NCBI RefSeq assembly: GCF_946482605.1
Contig: NZ_CAMLSE010000026.1
Coordinates: 50,609-114,608, forward strand
Length of the DNA: 64,000 bases
From: an uncultured Dyadobacter sp.
Lineage (GTDB): Bacteria > Bacteroidota > Bacteroidia > Cytophagales > Spirosomataceae
Reading direction: 5' to 3'
Part shown: positions 42,870 to 52,045 of the stretch, piece by piece
How positions within the stretch are numbered: position 1 is the first letter of the stretch
How the letters are laid out: the number at the start of each line of letters is the position of its first letter
The notes under the pieces: generated by a model
The model's database searches: none
What the model was told of the DNA's origin: nothing
Seen by the model: the letters and a program-made list of their open reading frames with translations, nothing else
Made by a program: the position numbers and the translations under genes

Positions 42870-43468
42870 CCGACCAGCTGACCTTCATTACCCGCTCGGG
42901 GGCTGCCATTGAAACGGTATTCAACGATCTTGCCCAGCTTCGGATATCTGTTTTTCGCGATTACCCCTATTTGTACGAAGGAAGCATTGATTACGAAAAG
43001 AGCTACCTCGAAACCTACACCCGGGCCGATCGTGCATTCCTTTTCGCGGTTTATGATGGTCCGCAAATGGTGGGTGCTACGACATGCATTCCGCTCGAAG
43101 ACGAAATGCCAGAGGTTCGCAAACCTTTCGAAGATGTGGATTTCGACATATCAACTATATTTTATTTCGGCGAAAGCATATTACTGCCTGCATATCGCGG
43201 TTTGGGCATCGGACACCGTTTTTTTGATGAACGCGAGACGCATGCCCGAAGCTTTGGAACATTCCGGCTTACCTGTTTCTGCTCAGTCGACCGGGGCGAC
43301 ACGCATCCACTGAAACCTGAGGGCTATCGCCCGAACGACGCATTCTGGACCAAACGTGGCTATGTGCGGGAACCAGCGCTGCAAAGCACGATGGAATGGC
43401 CTGACATCGGCGAGGTCGTTTCCACTCCCAAGCGCATGATTTTCTGGACAAAACCACTTAGCCGTTAA
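42866..43468 (+). CDS. GNAT-family N-acetyltransferase
   Basis: A 200-residue acetyltransferase. Motif A is seen in ESILLPAYRGLGIGHRFFDERE, with RGLGIG as the acetyl-CoA loop. The N-terminal half carries FRDYPYLYEGSIDYEKSYLETY, and RAFLFAVYDGPQMVGATTCIPL; the C-terminal half RLTCFCSVDRGDTHPLKPEGYRPND and FWTKRGYVREP. The overall plan is longer than simple GNATs. The gene overlaps the NTF2-like gene by four bases and precedes the nitrilase gene by 12, indicating a common function. Substrate unknown. Confidence 0.85.
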   Translation: MTDQLTFITRSGAAIETVFNDLAQLRISVFRDYPYLYEGSIDYEKSYLETYTRADRAFLFAVYDGPQMVGATTCIPLEDEMPEVRKPFEDVDFDISTIFYFGESILLPAYRGLGIGHRFFDERETHARSFGTFRLTCFCSVDRGDTHPLKPEGYRPNDAFWTKRGYVREPALQSTMEWPDIGEVVSTPKRMIFWTKPLSR

Positions 43469-43480
43469 AAAGACCACCCT

Positions 43481-44380
43481 ATGCATGTCGTTGTCGCCAC
43501 AGCACAATATCCTATTAGCGAACACGCTGGTTTCGTTGCCTGGCAAGCGCATACCGAGCGCTGGGTCGCCGACGCGGCCATCCAAGGTGCGCAACTGCTG
43601 TTGTTCCCCGAATACGGTTCTATGGAAATCGTCAGCATTTTTAACGAGTCGATGCGGCAGGATATCCGGCGGCAGGTTATCGAGCTGGACGCTATCAAAG
43701 GCGATTTCTGCACCACTTTTGAACTACTAGCCCAAAAATACGGAGTGATCATCGTTGCCCCGAGCATACCCGTTGTCGAAAATGGCTTGCATTATAACCG
43801 GGCCTATGTATTTTCTCCCGCGGGCATGGCGGGTTACCAGGACAAGTTTTTCATGACCCGTTTCGAGGATGAGCACTGGGGCATTCAAAGCGCACCTAAG
43901 CAACTAACGCTATTTGAAGCGGCGTGGGGTAAATTTGGGGTCCAGATCTGCTATGATGTCGAATTCCCCCTGGGCTCGCAGAAGCTCTGTGAGGCAGGCG
44001 CGTCGCTGATATTGGCTCCCAGTTGTACGGAAACCATCCGTGGCGCGACGCGAGTGCATGTGGGCGCACGGGCGCGGGCGCTGGAAAACCAGGCATTTAC
44101 CGTCGTTTCACAAACCGTTGGAGATGCATTGTGGTCGCCGGCTGTGGATATCAATTATGGGTATGCAGCCTGCTACACGACGCCCGACAAGAACATGCCG
44201 GAAGAAGGTATCCTGGCGACCATGCCACCACAACAGGAAGGATGGCTGATCCGGGAGCTTGACTTCTCGCTGATTGAGGAAGTAAGGCGCGACGGCCATG
44301 TGTTTAATTTCAAGGACCAGTCGCGGATGAAGATGGACGTGCTGGACGACGACATTTCCATCATTCACAGGAAAGTATAG
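43481..44380 (+). CDS. Carbon-nitrogen hydrolase (nitrilase superfamily)
   Basis: A 299-residue amidase/nitrilase-fold enzyme with the complete catalytic triad: Glu44 in LLFPEYGSMEI, Lys122 in GYQDKFFMTRFED, and Cys157 in GVQICYDVEFP. The order and spacing match the superfamily; the likely class is amidase rather than nitrile hydrolysis, but this is inference. It is the last gene of the NTF2-like/GNAT/nitrilase unit. A strong hairpin follows and separates it from the convergent fibre-protein gene. Confidence 0.92.
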   Translation: MHVVVATAQYPISEHAGFVAWQAHTERWVADAAIQGAQLLLFPEYGSMEIVSIFNESMRQDIRRQVIELDAIKGDFCTTFELLAQKYGVIIVAPSIPVVENGLHYNRAYVFSPAGMAGYQDKFFMTRFEDEHWGIQSAPKQLTLFEAAWGKFGVQICYDVEFPLGSQKLCEAGASLILAPSCTETIRGATRVHVGARARALENQAFTVVSQTVGDALWSPAVDINYGYAACYTTPDKNMPEEGILATMPPQQEGWLIRELDFSLIEEVRRDGHVFNFKDQSRMKMDVLDDDISIIHRKV

Positions 44381-44387
44381 TAAAAGC

Positions 44388-44429
44388 GGCAAGGAGATCG
44401 ACACCGTTTCCCGCATTGATCTCCTTGCC
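44388..44429. terminator. Bidirectional hairpin after the nitrilase gene
   Basis: GGCAAGGAGATC (44388-44399) pairs perfectly with GATCTCCTTGCC (44418-44429), an 12-base stem with an 18-base loop, between the convergent nitrilase and fibre-protein genes, ending three bases before the latter's stop. No strong T-tract, but position supports termination on both strands. Confidence 0.6.
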
Positions 44430-44431
44430 AA

Positions 44432-46705
44432 CTACTTACTTTTCTCCCCGGAAGCAGGTGCCGTCAACTGATCAATCCTCAATGTAAGCAATGCAAGCGC
44501 ATCATGGATCGCTTTATTTTCAGCCTTGAAACCCACGTTCTCACCTTCCAGCTTTGAATTCTGTCTCGCAAGCTCCTTCACCGACTCGATCAAATGCGGG
44601 ATGAGACCGGTGTAGTTGAGCGATTTGAATCCTTTTTCGTCGGTCTTGACGAGTTCGGGAAACAATTCTTCCACTTCCTGAGCGATGAGGCCGGTTTGTA
44701 ACGACTGGTCCCGCCCCTTGTCTTTCCAATAATAATGATAGCCGCTGAGGTCCGTTAGTTTCCTGAGGCTGGGTGAAAGCGGAGAAAGATCACGTTTGAG
44801 GCGGCGATCGGAAGATTCACTTATAATTCCATTAACCCCCAGATTTCCCTCTATTAAAGCTCCGCCATTTCCATAAACCTGAAATTTCCACTGATTCCCT
44901 ATAAAAAACCCGATGGAATTATCTCCGGACATGCCCGTAAAACCGACGGGATTGTCCTGGGAATTATCGAAGTAGATTCCCGCCGTATTGTAGGAGTGTC
45001 GCATGCGGGCCCGTCCTCCCACTTCCAAAATATGGGTTGGAGAAAGCGCATCGTTCCCAATCCCGACATTGCCGTTCCGAAGCACAGTAACTGCATTGGA
45101 AAGACCATTGTACGCCACACCGTTGCCGATCTGAAAGATCCGGTCATGAGGTTGCAGGCCCGCCTTCGTTCCTATCGGGTTATCCTGGACGTTATTCCAG
45201 GCCCCTATTGTCGTTGCGCTCCATGCTTTGGCTATTACCCCGTTTCCCATGGCAAATGACTCGTCTCCTTCCGCCCAGGCACCACTGCCAAAAGCGACAG
45301 CATTTGTGCCGTAAGTAGTGTTTCCGGTACCAGCAGAGATCGCATACTTGTCCGACACCTGAAAAGCCCATTTCCCTCCCATAAATAGTCCCACTTTGTT
45401 ATCATTAACCATTCCCACAAAACCCGTTTCTTCCCCCGCAGAGTTATCGAAATGAATACCGGCCGTAGCTCCGATGTGACGGATCCGCGCCCGGCCCGCT
45501 ACGTCCAAAGTATGTTCAGGGGAATCGATGGCCGCTCCCACTCCTGTGTTGCCATTGTCTGCAACCTGCAAAAGCCATTTATTTCCCATGTACAGGCCAA
45601 CCTTATTATCATTGACCATACCTATGAAACCGGCAGGTACATGGGATGAGTTATCAAAATGAATTCCTGCCGTGTTGATGCTGTGGTGAATACGCGCCCG
45701 TCCTCCTACATCCAATCTGTACGCTGGTGCCAGTACGTTGTTACCGATTCCGATATTCCCGTTTCTCAGAATAGTGATGGCATTGGACAGAAACTGGCTG
45801 CTTGATCCGTTCCCAACCTGAAAAATACGGTCAAAACCTGATGCCCCTGCCGAGGTACCGGCAGGATTGTCCTGTACATCATTAAATGCACCGAATGTTG
45901 CGGAGCCGAACGCCTTAGAATATGTAGTTTTCCCGAACGCAAATGCCGACTGTCCCGATGCCATTGTTTCTTCGCCCATCGCTACTGAATATGGTCCGTC
46001 CGCATACGACTTAAACCCCATTGCCACACTTCCGTTTGCCTTTGCCCTGGTCTGACTTCCCATCGATACGGATGCCGCACCGATATTAAGGTCATTCCAG
46101 ATCGTGTTAAGCGTATAGCCTGCACAAAAAGCCGCTTTCCGGGGATACCAGATCAATCGGGAGCCATCTCCCACAGCAGACAAGGAATTTCCATTGTTGT
46201 AGATTCCCGTTTGCACCACAGGTTCATTATGTCGCCAGGATTCCGATGTAACAGCATGATTTGCATAAGGTACACTCAGCAGTTGAACCGACCCCAGATC
46301 ATGAATATTGCCACTGCCCAAATCAAGCTGCACCTGCAGATAATAGCTATCCAACCCCCATTCGATTGTGTTGAAAACGCCACTATTGATCTGGTCTCCA
46401 CCACCTACCGCAACATTAAAGACGCCACCTGACGCAACCGTCACGTTACTATGCGTCTCATCGAACACCGTCTGCCCGCTCGCGGAGCTTTTATGAATAA
46501 TAAAACGGAGCGATGAAATAACGCTGCCTGCTGGTAAAACCTTTCCGGTCGCGTCTCTGGCGACACCTTGAAAACCAAATTTCTGAGGAGTCTGTGCACT
46601 TGTTGTGAAGTACATTAAAAAAGACAAGCAGAGAACTGCACTGAAGGTCGAACTAAAATTTAGAATGCCTGCTGCCTGCTGCCTTAAACGATTTTGTTTG
46701 TTCAT
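44432..46705 (-). CDS. Secreted tail-fibre-like protein with S74 chaperone domain (copy A)
   Basis: A 757-residue secreted fibre protein. Order: signal peptide (about 1-38); a beta domain typical of Bacteroidota surface proteins (PQKFGFQGVARDATGKVLPA to VQLLSVPYANHA, 39-155); YadA-head-like hydrophobic repeats (SVAMGEETMASGQSAFAFG, about 225-270); two 70-residue LDVGGRxRIHH...FDNS...GFVGMVNDNKVGLYMG units; a second head-like block; one further unit; then the S74 domain from ESSDRRLKRDL to the end, with IAQEVEELFPELVKTDEKG and a C-terminal coiled coil from SVKELARQ. S74 domains trimerise the fibre and cleave themselves at the Ser in SSDRRLK. Trimeric assembly and surface location are inference. 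Its 3' end is almost identical to copy C. Confidence 0.85.
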   Translation of the reverse strand: MNKQNRLRQQAAGILNFSSTFSAVLCLSFLMYFTTSAQTPQKFGFQGVARDATGKVLPAGSVISSLRFIIHKSSASGQTVFDETHSNVTVASGGVFNVAVGGGDQINSGVFNTIEWGLDSYYLQVQLDLGSGNIHDLGSVQLLSVPYANHAVTSESWRHNEPVVQTGIYNNGNSLSAVGDGSRLIWYPRKAAFCAGYTLNTIWNDLNIGAASVSMGSQTRAKANGSVAMGFKSYADGPYSVAMGEETMASGQSAFAFGKTTYSKAFGSATFGAFNDVQDNPAGTSAGASGFDRIFQVGNGSSSQFLSNAITILRNGNIGIGNNVLAPAYRLDVGGRARIHHSINTAGIHFDNSSHVPAGFIGMVNDNKVGLYMGNKWLLQVADNGNTGVGAAIDSPEHTLDVAGRARIRHIGATAGIHFDNSAGEETGFVGMVNDNKVGLFMGGKWAFQVSDKYAISAGTGNTTYGTNAVAFGSGAWAEGDESFAMGNGVIAKAWSATTIGAWNNVQDNPIGTKAGLQPHDRIFQIGNGVAYNGLSNAVTVLRNGNVGIGNDALSPTHILEVGGRARMRHSYNTAGIYFDNSQDNPVGFTGMSGDNSIGFFIGNQWKFQVYGNGGALIEGNLGVNGIISESSDRRLKRDLSPLSPSLRKLTDLSGYHYYWKDKGRDQSLQTGLIAQEVEELFPELVKTDEKGFKSLNYTGLIPHLIESVKELARQNSKLEGENVGFKAENKAIHDALALLTLRIDQLTAPASGEKSK

Positions 46706-46881
46706 AAGAATTGTGATTAAGCCGAGAAGGTTATTTTGGATAATTGAATATCAGATATCGCGACCAAATAGGACCTGCCAAATGATCAGTCGGCAACGCG
46801 GAAAATATCAGACGGTTTATATGCTGTACATTTTAGAGAATATTGACCTGGAAGCGGTTCGTTCTTTACCTGACCGGTCCC

Positions 46882-46898
46882 AGCCGTAAAAAACGGCT
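46882..46898 (-). terminator. Weak hairpin after the copy B gene
   Basis: AGCCGT (46882-46887) pairs with ACGGCT (46893-46898) around five A residues, eight bases after the copy B stop on the minus strand. Short stem; on the minus strand the T run forms the loop and does not follow the stem. Confidence 0.35.
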
Positions 46899-46905
46899 CA
46901 GTAAA

Positions 46906-49389
46906 CTATTTGGAATAACTGCTCAATCTTGACTTCGGATTAACACGTAGTGCCATTTCCAAAGCTTCCAGCCTTTTTACTATTTCGCTATTCTGTTCGG
47001 AGATGCCGTTATTACTTAATTTAAGGCGTTTATTTTCTGCACCAAGCTTTTCATTTTGTCCGGCAAGCTCCTTCACTGATTCGATCAAATGCGGGATCAG
47101 GCCGATATAATTGACAGACTTAATACCTTTTTCGTCCGTGTAAACCAATTCGGGAAAGATCTCTTCCACTTCCTGTGCGATAACACCGGTTTGGAGCCCC
47201 TGATCCGCGTTTTTTTTCCAGAAGTAATGATAGCATTTCAATTGGTTAACCTTGCCCAATGAAGCAGTAAATGGAACAATGTCTCGTTTTAACGTTACAT
47301 CTGACGAGTTGATGTAACCAACGGCCGAGACCGTGCCCTGTACGGACAGTTGCTTAGCCCAAGCCTGAGTCGCTCCGACGGAAAAAGAAACAACCTCAGT
47401 CGGATTCGAAAACGGATTATTCGTAAACTTAAATTGCAATTCATTACCGCTCTCGTCCATACGAATTGTGGCGACGGTATCGATGATCCCGACCTCCTGA
47501 AATGCAACTTTTTTAGCTCCGTCAAAGTAAATTCCAGCAGTACGCCCTGGTTCATGCCGCAGATGTATCCTACCATTCACGTCTAATGGATATTGTGGAT
47601 CAAAAACATTCGACCCGATGCCTAAATTGCCCCGCATAAATCCATTACCGGTGTGATCGACCCAGAATTTCCAAGAATTTCCTACATGAAACCCCAATTG
47701 ACTATTAGAGATCATCCCGATAAAACCGCTCTGATTATTTTGAGAATCATCAAAGCGAATGCCCGATGTGCTGTTCCCATGATGGCGAAGCCTTATCCTG
47801 CCTCCAACATCCAGCAGATGGGTAGGATCTGTCACATCATCCCCGATTCCCACATAACCATTGTTTTTTACCTGAAAGCGCCATTTGCTGCCCACATAAA
47901 AGCCGATCTTCTCATCATTGACCATCCCGACAAAACCACTGATGTTGTTTTGAGAATCGTTGAAATAGATTCCAGCGGTTGAATTTACGGTATGCCTGAT
48001 CCTGGCACGGCCGGCAAGATCCAGCGTGAATTCCGGTACAAAAATGTCCGTACCTACACCTAACTTTCCATGCATAAAACCGTTTCCTGCACCATTCACC
48101 CAAAATTTCCAGGAATTGCCCACGTGAAAGCCCAATTCATCGTCGGATACCATTCCTACCAATCCGGTTGTCACATTCTGTGAATTATCAAAATGGACCC
48201 CGGCGGTTGTGTTTCCCTCATGCCGGACCCTGAGCCTGCCACCCAAATCAAGTCTGTAAGCCGGATCAATAACATTGTCCCCTATTCCTACATTGCCATT
48301 GTCCATCACCTGGAACCGCCACTTGTTCCCGATATAGAACCCGATCTTCTGATCGTTGATCATACCAGTAAAGGCAGACAATGAATTTTGAGAGTTGTTG
48401 AAGTAAATACCTGCTGTGCTGTTCACTTTGTGCCTCAACCGCATCCTGCCATCGATATCCAATGGAAAAACCGGAACCAATGCGTCTTTTCCAATTCCGA
48501 CGTTCCCATTACGGAGTACTGTAAACGCATTGGAGACATCCTGGGGACTCGACCCATTTCCAATCTGGAAAATACGGTCGGTCACAGACGCACCGGCTCC
48601 GTGGGGAGCCGGTGCGTCTTGCGCATCATTGAAAGCACCGAGCGATACCGAACCCGCTGCCTTGGAAATTGCGCCTAAACCGAGCGCAATCGATCCGTCT
48701 CCAACTGCCATCGCCTTTTCACCCATTGCCAGGGAATATGTACCATCGGCCTGGGATTGCCAACCCATGGCAATGCTTGCCGTTCCCTTAGCCCTAGATT
48801 GATTACCGAAGGCAATCGAATATTCGCCCATATTTGTATCATTCCATAAGCCCCCTGCGCTGTACCCAGCTGCCAAAGCAGCCCTACGAGGATACCAGAT
48901 CAATCGTGAACCGTCTCCAGAGCTGTTCAGCATATCTCCCCCCTGGAATGTCCCCGTCTGAACAACCGGTTGATTCTGTGTCCATGATTGGGCGGTTTGG
49001 GCATGCAATGCATATGGCACACTCAAAAGCTGTGAAACGCCTGTATCGATATAATTGGTACCACCGGTGGCATCGATTTCAAGTCTTAGAAAGTACTTCC
49101 CCCTGGCCCAGTCGATGGTACCAAAATCTCCCGACTGCACGGTCCCTCGTCCTATTGAAATATCGAATACCCCTTTCAAGTCTGTTTGAGCACTATGTGT
49201 TTCCTGATAGACCTGGGTACCAATGACGCTCCCTGCAAGAATAGTGATCCTTAGCCCTACTTGCGCATTGGCGACAGCAACCCCGTCCATCTTTCGGGCG
49301 ACACCCTGAAAACTGAAACTTGGAGGTGCTTGTGCATGGCATAACAGTCCGCAATAAATGACAGTTGTGATTGTCAATAAAAGTTTCAT
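46906..49389 (-). CDS. Secreted tail-fibre-like protein with S74 domain (copy B, longest)
   Basis: An 827-residue paralogue of copies A and C. Signal peptide KLLLTITTVIYCGLLCHAQA, then the common beta domain (SFSFQGVARKMDGVAVA to TGVSQLLSVPYALHA), a YadA-head-like stretch (YSIAFGNQSRAKGTASIAMG, AMAVGDGSIALGLG), and five contiguous units of about 70 residues, each with GNxGIG...LDxxGRxRxRH...F.xSQN...FxGMxxDxxxGFxxG. Two alternating unit types are visible (ABAB order). The S74 region is divergent: SSDVTLKRDI replaces SSDRRLKRDL, though Ser and Lys are kept. The ATG at 49389 is chosen because the signal peptide begins there; the frame is open 16 codons upstream. C-terminal coiled coil as in copy A. 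Confidence 0.85.
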   Translation of the reverse strand: MKLLLTITTVIYCGLLCHAQAPPSFSFQGVARKMDGVAVANAQVGLRITILAGSVIGTQVYQETHSAQTDLKGVFDISIGRGTVQSGDFGTIDWARGKYFLRLEIDATGGTNYIDTGVSQLLSVPYALHAQTAQSWTQNQPVVQTGTFQGGDMLNSSGDGSRLIWYPRRAALAAGYSAGGLWNDTNMGEYSIAFGNQSRAKGTASIAMGWQSQADGTYSLAMGEKAMAVGDGSIALGLGAISKAAGSVSLGAFNDAQDAPAPHGAGASVTDRIFQIGNGSSPQDVSNAFTVLRNGNVGIGKDALVPVFPLDIDGRMRLRHKVNSTAGIYFNNSQNSLSAFTGMINDQKIGFYIGNKWRFQVMDNGNVGIGDNVIDPAYRLDLGGRLRVRHEGNTTAGVHFDNSQNVTTGLVGMVSDDELGFHVGNSWKFWVNGAGNGFMHGKLGVGTDIFVPEFTLDLAGRARIRHTVNSTAGIYFNDSQNNISGFVGMVNDEKIGFYVGSKWRFQVKNNGYVGIGDDVTDPTHLLDVGGRIRLRHHGNSTSGIRFDDSQNNQSGFIGMISNSQLGFHVGNSWKFWVDHTGNGFMRGNLGIGSNVFDPQYPLDVNGRIHLRHEPGRTAGIYFDGAKKVAFQEVGIIDTVATIRMDESGNELQFKFTNNPFSNPTEVVSFSVGATQAWAKQLSVQGTVSAVGYINSSDVTLKRDIVPFTASLGKVNQLKCYHYFWKKNADQGLQTGVIAQEVEEIFPELVYTDEKGIKSVNYIGLIPHLIESVKELAGQNEKLGAENKRLKLSNNGISEQNSEIVKRLEALEMALRVNPKSRLSSYSK

Positions 49390-49451
49390 TGGAAAAGACA
49401 TTAAGGTGATTAAATTGCTCCCTGGGTACTTCTGCACTGTGCGGGTGCGGC

Positions 49452-51470
49452 CTATTTACCTGCTGCCGCTGCGGGCCATTGCCCGATTTTCGCTTCCAGT
49501 TTCCCTATTCTTTCCATTGCTGACTCGCTTTGGCTTCGAAGTTGAGTGTTATGGCCTTTCAACTGCTGATTCTCCTTCACAAGCTCCTTCACTGATTCGA
49601 TCAAATGCGGAATGAGCCCGGTGTAGTTGAGCGATTTAAATCCTTTTTCATCGGTCTTGACGAGTTCGGGAAACAATTCTTCCACTTCCTGAGCGATGAG
49701 GCCGGTTTGAAGACTTTGATCCTGTGCCTTGTCTTTCCAGTAATAATGGAGGCCTTGAAGCCCGGCTATCTTTGCGAGACTGTTTGAAAGCGACGTAAAA
49801 TCGCGCTTAAGGCGTCGATCGGACGTCTGGACGAGTACCCCATTAATGTAACCGCTCCCCCCATTATCCACCCAGAACTTCCATGAATTACCCAGATAAA
49901 AGCCTACCTCATTATCCGTTTTCATGCCCACGAAGCCGTCGACTGCATGTTGAGAATTATCAAAATAAATCCCTGCGGTGCTGCCATTATGGTGAATGCG
50001 GGTGCGGCCACCTACCTCCAATGTATATAGCGGAACCAGTGCGTTGTTTCCAATGCCCACATTCCCATTCCGGAGGACTGTCACCGCATTGGACAGGGCC
50101 TGCGGGCCCAATCCGTTGCCAATCTGAAAAACCCGGTCCGAAGTCTTTGCACCGGCCAGACTTCCTACTGTATTGTTGTCCTGCACATTATTATAAGCGC
50201 CTAACGCCACGGCCCCAAAACCCTTAGCGACGGTCCCGGTACCCAATGCCCCCGATCCGTCCCCGATAGCGGCAGTCGATGCGCCGAGCGATACGGATCC
50301 TACGCCTTGCGGAAGGACAACATTGCCTGCGGCTACCGACCCATTGTCAGCGACCTGGAACAGCCATTGATTTCCAACATATAATCCTATTCTGTTGTCA
50401 TTGACCATTCCGACAAATCCGGCGAGACCGTTTGTAGAATTGTTAAAATGAATCCCTGCCGTAACACCGCTATGCCGTATACGCGGCCTTCCGCCTACGT
50501 CCAGCAGGTAAGATGGCGACAATGCCGTACTACCGATCCCAACGTTGCCATTCCTTAAAACCGTGACTGCGTTCCTCTGAACGTTTTCGTCTCCGTTGCC
50601 AATTTGGAATATGCGGTCGAGTGGGTTTTCAGAGGCGGGACTGGGATTATCAGACACATCGTTGTAGGAGCCGGAAACCCAGCTCGCGCGTGCCTTTGCC
50701 GACGTGTGGAAGCCGGAAGCTAAACTCTCATAACCAATTGCACTTACCTCTTTGCCCATAGCCACTGCATTAAAGCCAGTAGCCTGAGAGCTTGCCCCGA
50801 GAACCGCAGCCCCATTGCCTTTGGCCAGATTGTCCACACCAAAAGCCACTGAGTTAAGGCCGATCTGACTGTCTTCCCATTTATCGTTGAGCGCTTTACC
50901 AGCCCGGAAAGCACCCTTGAACGGATACCAGATCAGCCTGTCCCCTATCCCTATCACCGGCAGCTGGTATTTTTTAAAATCAGGATCATTAAGAATACCC
51001 GGATCACTCGGATCGACATCCGGGCCGTAGGTAAGCTTTTGAACCACCGGATAGCCATCTGCCCACCGGGAGGCTTCACCGGCGTGAAGGGCATAGGGGA
51101 CACTCAAAAGCTGCGTCGTGCCCATATCAGCATAATTGGTGCCTCCCGCTACATCCAGCTCCAGTTGCAGGAAATGCTCGAACGTTTTCCAGGAAATTCC
51201 CGAAAACTCGCCGGAGACAACAGTGCCGGATCCGATCCGGATGTTAAAGATTCCATGATCGTTGGTCTGTGCAGAGTGGGTTTCTCTGTAAACGATCGTT
51301 CCACCTGCACTTTCGGCCAGAATGGAAATCCTGATTCCTACCGCGGTATTCGCTGCGATCTTACCATCCGCTTTCCGTGCTACACCTTGAAAGCTGAATT
51401 TCTGTGGGGCTTGAGCATGGGCCAGAAGCGCGGTACAAACTATAACTGAGACGATCAAAGGTATTTTCAT
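49452..51470 (-). CDS. Secreted tail-fibre-like protein with S74 domain (copy C, shortest)
   Basis: A 672-residue paralogue, first in transcription order. Signal peptide IPLIVSVIVCTALLAHAQA; common beta domain (QKFSFQGVARKADGKIAANT to GTTQLLSVPYALHA); head-like blocks (LNSVAFGVDNLAKGNGAAVLG, AVAMGKEVSAIGYESLASG, and a second with TVAKGFGAVALG); two 70-residue units, separated by the second head-like block; S74 domain from TSDRRLKRDFTSL, coiled coil with SVKELVKENQQLKGHN. An insertion with VQKLTYGPDVDPSDPGI after the first domain is not in the other two. Divergent from the T9SS cargo gene across an AT-rich spacer. Its last 400 bases match copy A much better than copy B. Confidence 0.85.
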   Translation of the reverse strand: MKIPLIVSVIVCTALLAHAQAPQKFSFQGVARKADGKIAANTAVGIRISILAESAGGTIVYRETHSAQTNDHGIFNIRIGSGTVVSGEFSGISWKTFEHFLQLELDVAGGTNYADMGTTQLLSVPYALHAGEASRWADGYPVVQKLTYGPDVDPSDPGILNDPDFKKYQLPVIGIGDRLIWYPFKGAFRAGKALNDKWEDSQIGLNSVAFGVDNLAKGNGAAVLGASSQATGFNAVAMGKEVSAIGYESLASGFHTSAKARASWVSGSYNDVSDNPSPASENPLDRIFQIGNGDENVQRNAVTVLRNGNVGIGSTALSPSYLLDVGGRPRIRHSGVTAGIHFNNSTNGLAGFVGMVNDNRIGLYVGNQWLFQVADNGSVAAGNVVLPQGVGSVSLGASTAAIGDGSGALGTGTVAKGFGAVALGAYNNVQDNNTVGSLAGAKTSDRVFQIGNGLGPQALSNAVTVLRNGNVGIGNNALVPLYTLEVGGRTRIHHNGSTAGIYFDNSQHAVDGFVGMKTDNEVGFYLGNSWKFWVDNGGSGYINGVLVQTSDRRLKRDFTSLSNSLAKIAGLQGLHYYWKDKAQDQSLQTGLIAQEVEELFPELVKTDEKGFKSLNYTGLIPHLIESVKELVKENQQLKGHNTQLRSQSESAMERIGKLEAKIGQWPAAAAGK

Positions 51471-52045
51471 TGACAGAAGAGTTATGGTGGAGAACTACAC
51501 CGAAAATGCGTCCGTAATAGTTTGTCTCCCAAAAGCGATAATCAAGCGGCTAAGGATCAACTCCCAACCGGTATAAAAGACCCTTTTCCGATACCTCCAT
51601 CCTCCTCCAAGAAATGTATGCAGTTAGCTGAAGTCGATCCTTTTGACATAGGTATCTCTACGACAAGTTGAATTATGCAAAGAATGCAGCTGGAACAGAA
51701 ATTGAACTTTTCAAATACAGCTAAAATCGACCAGCAAATATCAAATCGACCTCAAATTATTATTTAAACATAGTCTTATTAACATAAAAAAATACGGTAA
51801 AAATAAATTTACACAATACAAAATACTTGTAATCAACAGAATAGATATAATGTTAATTAATTTTTTGACACTATTTCTATATACGTATAGTAGTATTTAT
51901 TTAAGTAATAAATATACTTTTACAATTTCAATCCCTGAATTACCGTTCCCTGAAATACTTATTTTTAAGTAGTAAACTTTTAACTATTTCATGATATTGA
52001 ACGTATATTAATCTATCATTTTTAAGATACTAAACGTCCTCTATC
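51471..52045. promoter_or_regulatory. AT-rich divergent spacer between fibre array and T9SS cargo gene
   Basis: These 575 bases have no recognisable gene. From about 51700 to 52040 the sequence is very AT-rich, with TTAATTAATTTTTTGACA and TATACGTATAGTAG around 51855-51895, unlike the coding parts. Promoters for both flanking genes and a binding region for a regulator are expected here. No inverted repeat longer than about eight bases stood out. Confidence 0.5.

Noticed and set aside
44432..51470. Prophage tail-fibre cluster
   Set aside because: S74 and fibre motifs recall phages, but each protein has a Sec signal peptide and a Bacteroidota surface domain, and no other phage gene is nearby.
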